NCBI GenBank assembly: GCA_019787685.1
Contig: JAHNUO010000012.1
Span: forward strand, 1,488,001 to 1,552,000
Origin: Chiua virens
Taxonomy: Eukaryota; Basidiomycota; Agaricomycetes; Boletales; Boletaceae
Reading direction: 5' to 3'
Length of the DNA: 64,000 nucleotides
A program made the translations under genes and the position numbers. Below are positions 60,290-64,000 of this stretch, piece by piece (position 1 is the first letter of the stretch; each line of letters opens with the position of its first letter). The notes under the pieces were generated by a model that saw only the letters and a list, made by a program, of their open reading frames with translations, was not told the origin of the DNA and did no database searches.

Positions 60290-62427
60290 ATGTACCGCAC
60301 CATTATCATCCCAAAACGAGCCACGGCCAGAGGTCTTGTCAAGGCTAGGACAGTGAGCATCTTGTTGTATGTTTTTGAAAGTTCGCCTCTGAATCTCGAT
60401 AGCGCCTTTCCAGCACCAATGCAACTAGCAGTTCCTTCCTCTGTCTCGTCAGCACCCAAGAAAGCCAGCAACAGTCGTCCAGAAATTTCTCTTTTACTCC
60501 GTCACCGCAACCGGCACGTTTTACATCGGCAGCAGCGTTTGTGTCCTACCAAAACCAGCAGTACCGCGACCTGTTCACGAAACATGTCCCTCTGGGCAAC
60601 GTCCTCATCGAGTACGGTGAACAGCACCAATGGGACGAAATCACCGTGCAGCAGGTGGTCGTTGCCACGGTCGACTACTGCCAAGGCGGTCTACGATTTT
60701 GTGCAGCGACAGCTTGGCCAAGTGACGCAGAAGACAGACACACCAGCTCAGGACACCCCCGTCGACAAGGAAGCTCCGCACGAGAGCAAAAAGTCGTCAC
60801 TCCACTCGACGAAGGCGCGCATCAAGTCAACCGCCGCGGCTCTCAAGACGACCGTGGACAAGTCGTCGGACCAGCTTTCCCCAGAGGCATCCGCCAAAGC
60901 TGCGGCTCTCGCGAAACACAAGGCTCAACAGCTCGCGAGCGAGGTAGACGAACTGATTCGAAAAGCAGAGGCTGCATTGGCTGTACCTATAGAATTCGCC
61001 CCAGGATCGACCCCTACCCCGGCACCTGCCAACGTCGAAGTGTTCGTCTTAACGGAAATATCAGACGACCCTAACGTTTATGCAGCACCTCTTCCCATTG
61101 GTTTCGAACCACCCCCTGGCTTCTCTAAACCCAAACCCAAACTCACCCCCAAACCTGCTCAAGCCGACGTCTTGCCGCTAATCGCTCCGGCTGTCTCCGA
61201 TGTCGCTGTCTCTGAACCTGTCATCTCCCATCTTGCAGGCACCATCGACGACCTCGCTTCATACCTCAAGGCGAACCCTGCCGCAGCCGAAAAAGCCAAG
61301 GGGATCCTCGACACTGCCAGGACAGACCTCACGGAGCTCGCTACCCGCTTCGATAAGATCAAGGAAGACGAGAAGCATGAACTCGAGGCGAAACTGGACG
61401 AGCAGGCTCGCGAGTACAGTACGAAGCTGCTCGAACTCGAGCTCGAGTCGCAGGATAAGCTCGCACTGCAGAGAGAAGACTATGAGAAATACGTTGGAGA
61501 GGAAAAGATGAAGTTGGTCCATGCGTACCGTGAGAGGCTCGAGACCGAGCTCAAGGCACAAACGGAACTGATGAACGACCGGTGAGATGTTCTGACCCCC
61601 TCTCTCTTCGTTGTCAAACTAACTCGATCACGTTTCTTAGCCTGAAAGAAGCCATCATTGCGCAAGGCATTGAGCTCCAACGCCGATGGATTCGCGAAGT
61701 CAGGTCAAAGTCGAGGAGGAGCGCGGTGGGCGACTCGCGCGCCTCGACTGAGCTCGCTACCGGTCTGCAAACGCCTCGAACGCCTGGCACTCGACAACTC
61801 ATCCTACCTCGATGAGAACATCCGCGTGCACTGGTATGTGGACCGCCTTGCGTGCTCTGCAGGCGGCGGTGGACGCACCCGAGCGTAAGCCGTTCCGCGA
61901 GGAGCTGCGCATACTCCGGCACATTGCTGTCGCCAAGGACGATGACGCCGTGTCCGCTGCCCTCGCGTCACTCGAGCGGTCGGATACCCCCGACGTGGGT
62001 GTCGAACCACTGGCAGACCTTGCAAGCTGGTTCACTGACGTCGGTTGCCCCACAGGTGTCGAGCGTGGCCCTCGTGCCGGACCAGGATGCGGGTGTGCTG
62101 TCGTACCTTGCGTCGCACTTTTTGTCGTCGTTCCGGTTCCAACGGCATGGACTGACGCCTGGATCGGACGTCCTCAGCGTGCTGTCTCGTGCAGAGTATT
62201 ACATGAACGAGAAAGACTTGGATAGTGCTACGCGGGAGCTCAACCAGCTCGCTGGCCCGGCCAAGGAGTTACTTCGCGACTGGCTGGAGGCTGCACGGAG
62301 GAGGCTAGAAATTCAGCAAGCTTTAGAGGTGAGGTTTCCAGAATTCCTTCAGGCCTCTCTTTGCTAACGCAGACATGCTCAGGTGGTACAAGCACAAGCA
62401 ACCCTTGCATCTTTGCTCGTTGTTTAG
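60290..62427 (+). pseudogene. MIC60: MIC60 (mitofilin) copy 2, nearly full length but with several frameshifts
   Basis: The ATG at 60,290 gives a mitochondrial presequence, MYRTIIIPKRATARGLVKAR. An intron ends near 60,412. The membrane anchor reads FYSVTATGTFYIGS, then one extra base shifts the frame before FVSYQNQQYRDLF. Further single-base changes: an extra T at 60,676 (after VVVATVD), the T at 61,749 shared with copy 1, a missing A near 61,703, an extra C near 61,767, changes near 61,832, and an extra base near 62,037. Coiled coil and the mitofilin domain are still readable (LADLASWFT, SVAPQVSSVALVPDQDAG, VLSVLSRAEYYMNEKDLDSA, LNQLAGPAKELLRDWLEAAR). The last intron ends at about 62,384 and the tail is VVQAQATLASLLVV. 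Too many breaks to be functional; a working copy should exist elsewhere. Confidence 0.85.
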
Positions 62428-62606
62428 ATTCCAGGTGGTGCTAATACAGATGCAATCCTAGATGATTACCCAATATTCATAGCTCGTGGATAGATTCACT
62501 GCGGAGCTAATTCCGTGACCGCATTTAATGCGCACTCATACATAACCTGAGCGCATCGCACGACTGTCTGAACATTGTCCCCATTGTTACTTACTCGTGA
62601 CACTTT
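62382..62606. repeat. Direct repeat of convergent gene ends, first copy
   Basis: About 225 bases from the MIC60 stop region to the 3' end of the next gene on the minus strand. Matches 62,713-62,950 at roughly 85%. This copy holds the true MIC60 end and a relic (SNNGDNVQTVVRCAQVMYEC, minus strand) of the neighbour's end. Confidence 0.8.
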
Positions 62607-62712
62607 GGACAATGGCCGAACCAAGGTTCGGCAGAAACCTTTTTTACAACTTGAGCCCACAAATAAAAGACCATATAAAGGAATGTTCTTCCACGGGGTC
62701 AAATTCTGATCC

Positions 62713-62950
62713 ACAACACAAGCAACCCCGGGCCTTGCACCTTTGCTCGTTGTTTACAGTAAACGTTTGGATTCCAGGTTGTGTTGGTATAGATGCAATT
62801 CTAGATGACTACCCAGATATTCCATAGTTCGTGGATAGATTCATTGCGGAGCCAACTCCGTGACCGCATTTAATGCGCATTCACACATGACCTGAGCGCG
62901 TCGCACGACCGTCTGAACATTGTCCCCATTGTTACTCCCTCGTGACACCT
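62713..62950. repeat. Direct repeat of convergent gene ends, second copy
   Basis: Holds the true 3' end of the coiled-coil gene (stop at 62,841) and a relic of the MIC60 last exon (ACAAGCAACCCCGGGCC, then TTTGCTCGTTGTTTAC). Between the two copies lies a small hairpin, GCCGAACC-AA-GGTTCGGC (62,614-62,631). Confidence 0.8.
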
Positions 62951-63993
62951 TGACGAGTCCAGGAAACACTGACGTGCCCACTCTGTCCACGTCGCCACAC
63001 TCGCTCTTGAGACATCTCCGGACGAGTTCGATCTGTCTGGGGAATAGCTGACTCCCGATCTCGGGCACGAACGAGCGGTAGAATGCGTCTGCGCCGCCGC
63101 CGCCGCCTGTAGCAGGGGAGCTATGGAGCATGCGCGAAAAGGTATGTGCGGAAGCGAGGATGGGTGAGATTCCACTGGTATGCTCGCCGAGGCGTTTGAG
63201 AAGTGTGGGGAGTTGTTCCTCCAAGATGCTCGTCGCGAGTTCTGAGGAGCACGACTCGACGGCAGCAGAAAAGGTCTGGCGGCGCCACACGCCGGCGACG
63301 ACGGGGTTTCCTATTGAATAGACCGGATCAGAACGGGATCCGCCCATGAATGAACAAAAACGCACTCGCAAAGAGATGTTCGTGTATCCGAGTGAGCTGG
63401 ATGTTGGCATCGGCCGAGTTGGTGACCATGAGCACGTTGACGATCTCGGCGCTGATCACCTCGGAGAGGGCGTGTCGGAGGATATTTTGGACTTGAATGG
63501 CGGTGGCGCCGTCGGGGGGGAGCGTGTCGTAAGCTGCGCTGCCTGTGATATCCACGAGCGCTGCCAAGTAGATGTCTGATAAGGACGTGGGCGGCGTGCG
63601 CACGACGTCGGCTGCCCAACGGTTCATGAGCCGTTCGAGTTGGGATGCGGCGTTCTGTCAAGACGTCAACGTATGACGGAAGCAGTGGGCGCCACGTTCG
63701 GACGCACCTTGATCGAGAAATCGTCGACCGAGGTACCACCCTGTTTAGTGGTGGGCTGAGACGATGTATCGGCGGTGCCTTCAAGGAGGGAGATGCGGGC
63801 ACGGAGGAGGGCGACTTGTTTTTCTTGTTCTTCGAGTTGGCGACGCTGTTCTTCGACTTTCTCGTGGGCGATGCGCTGATGGGGGTCGAGTGAGCGATCG
63901 CCAGATGGCGTGGACGAAGCGACTTACAAAGTTGGCGAGGGCATAGCGGTATTGCTCGCCGCTGACGACGTCCATGGGTTGTGGATAGGCCAT
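62841..63993 (-). CDS. Coiled-coil protein of unknown function
   Basis: Four exons (63,993-63,928; 63,875-63,708; 63,654-63,366; 63,310-62,841) with introns of 52, 53 and 55 nt join in frame to 993 nt, 330 residues. It opens MAYPQPMDVVSGEQYRYALA, followed by a heptad-rich coiled coil (EKVEEQRRQLEEQEKQVALL) and a Gln/Thr-rich linker. A helical domain follows (ERLMNRWAADVVRTPPTSL, QVQNILRHALSEVISAEIVN, RNPVVAGVWRRQTFSAAVES), then a Gly run (GGGGGAD) and a conserved-looking tail (FYRSFVPEIGSQLFPRQIEL, VFPGLVKVSRG). I do not recognise the family. It is complete and has no breaks. Its 3' end is duplicated downstream. Confidence 0.75.
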
Positions 63994-64000
63994 TGAGTGG

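Larger units (their letters stand above)
50314..62427. repeat. Segmental duplication, unit 2 (DUF3638 copy B + MIC60 copy 2)
   Basis: Insertion-free counterpart of unit 1; supplies the empty sites for the elements in unit 1. Confidence 0.85.

Noticed and set aside
1..64000. CRISPR arrays, rRNA, bacterial operons
   Set aside because: None seen; spliceosomal introns throughout make this a eukaryotic nuclear sequence.

Overview
The window is nuclear DNA of a filamentous basidiomycete, most likely an Agaricomycete. The evidence is short GT-AG introns of about 45-115 nt in almost every gene, a Plavaka-type DNA transposon with its usual partner gene, a tyrosine-recombinase (DIRS-like) retrotransposon, a chromodomain Ty3 element, and giant DUF3638/DUF3645 proteins of the kind common in mushrooms. 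I see no tRNA, rRNA or CRISPR. The species cannot be named from sequence alone.

Left part (1-16.8 kb), an ordinary but partly decayed gene neighbourhood: a complex I subunit of the NDUFA2/B8 family (+), a Pro/Ser/His-rich four-helix membrane protein with two apparent frameshifts (-), a complete delta-9 fatty acid desaturase with fused cytochrome b5 and a 12-nt microexon (+), the wreck of an NAD(P)-binding epimerase-like gene (-), a complete condensation/acyltransferase-type gene (-), a relic of an SMP-30/gluconolactonase gene (-), and a mitochondrial two-HMG-box protein (-). Gaps between them hold nothing I can name.

Right part (16.8-62.4 kb), a direct tandem segmental duplication. Each unit holds a giant DUF3638/DUF3645 gene on the minus strand and, divergent from it, a MIC60 (mitofilin) gene on the plus strand. 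Unit 1 (16.8-49.7 kb) is stretched by about 20 kb of mobile DNA: a Plavaka element (21,630-28,926, TA flanks), a 642-bp solo LTR (30,934-31,575, flanks CTCAG), and a DIRS-like element (about 34,168-46,868) that itself carries a full-length, very young Ty3 chromovirus (38,017-45,696, flanks GTATG, LTRs differing by one base as read by eye). Unit 2 (50.3-62.4 kb) has no insertions and shows the empty sites, but its DUF3638 copy has small frameshifts. Both MIC60 copies are broken; they share one defect older than the duplication and carry private ones.

The most interesting reading is of the giant proteins. In order they carry GEGKSS, DESDE, FSGTND, HTRGTD and QGCMRMRKLG, which is the order and spacing of motifs I, II, III, V and VI of a SecA/SF2-type ATPase motor. 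These proteins are usually auto-labelled ubiquitin thioesterase; the sequence argues for a motor instead. The Ty3 element also shows a GGGTTTT slippery heptamer on the gag stop codon and an 11-nt match between its primer site and its predicted mRNA 5' end, as in the self-priming Tf1/sushi group.

Right edge (62.8-64.0 kb): a complete coiled-coil protein of unknown function (-). Its 3' end, together with the end of the convergent MIC60 copy, is tandemly duplicated.
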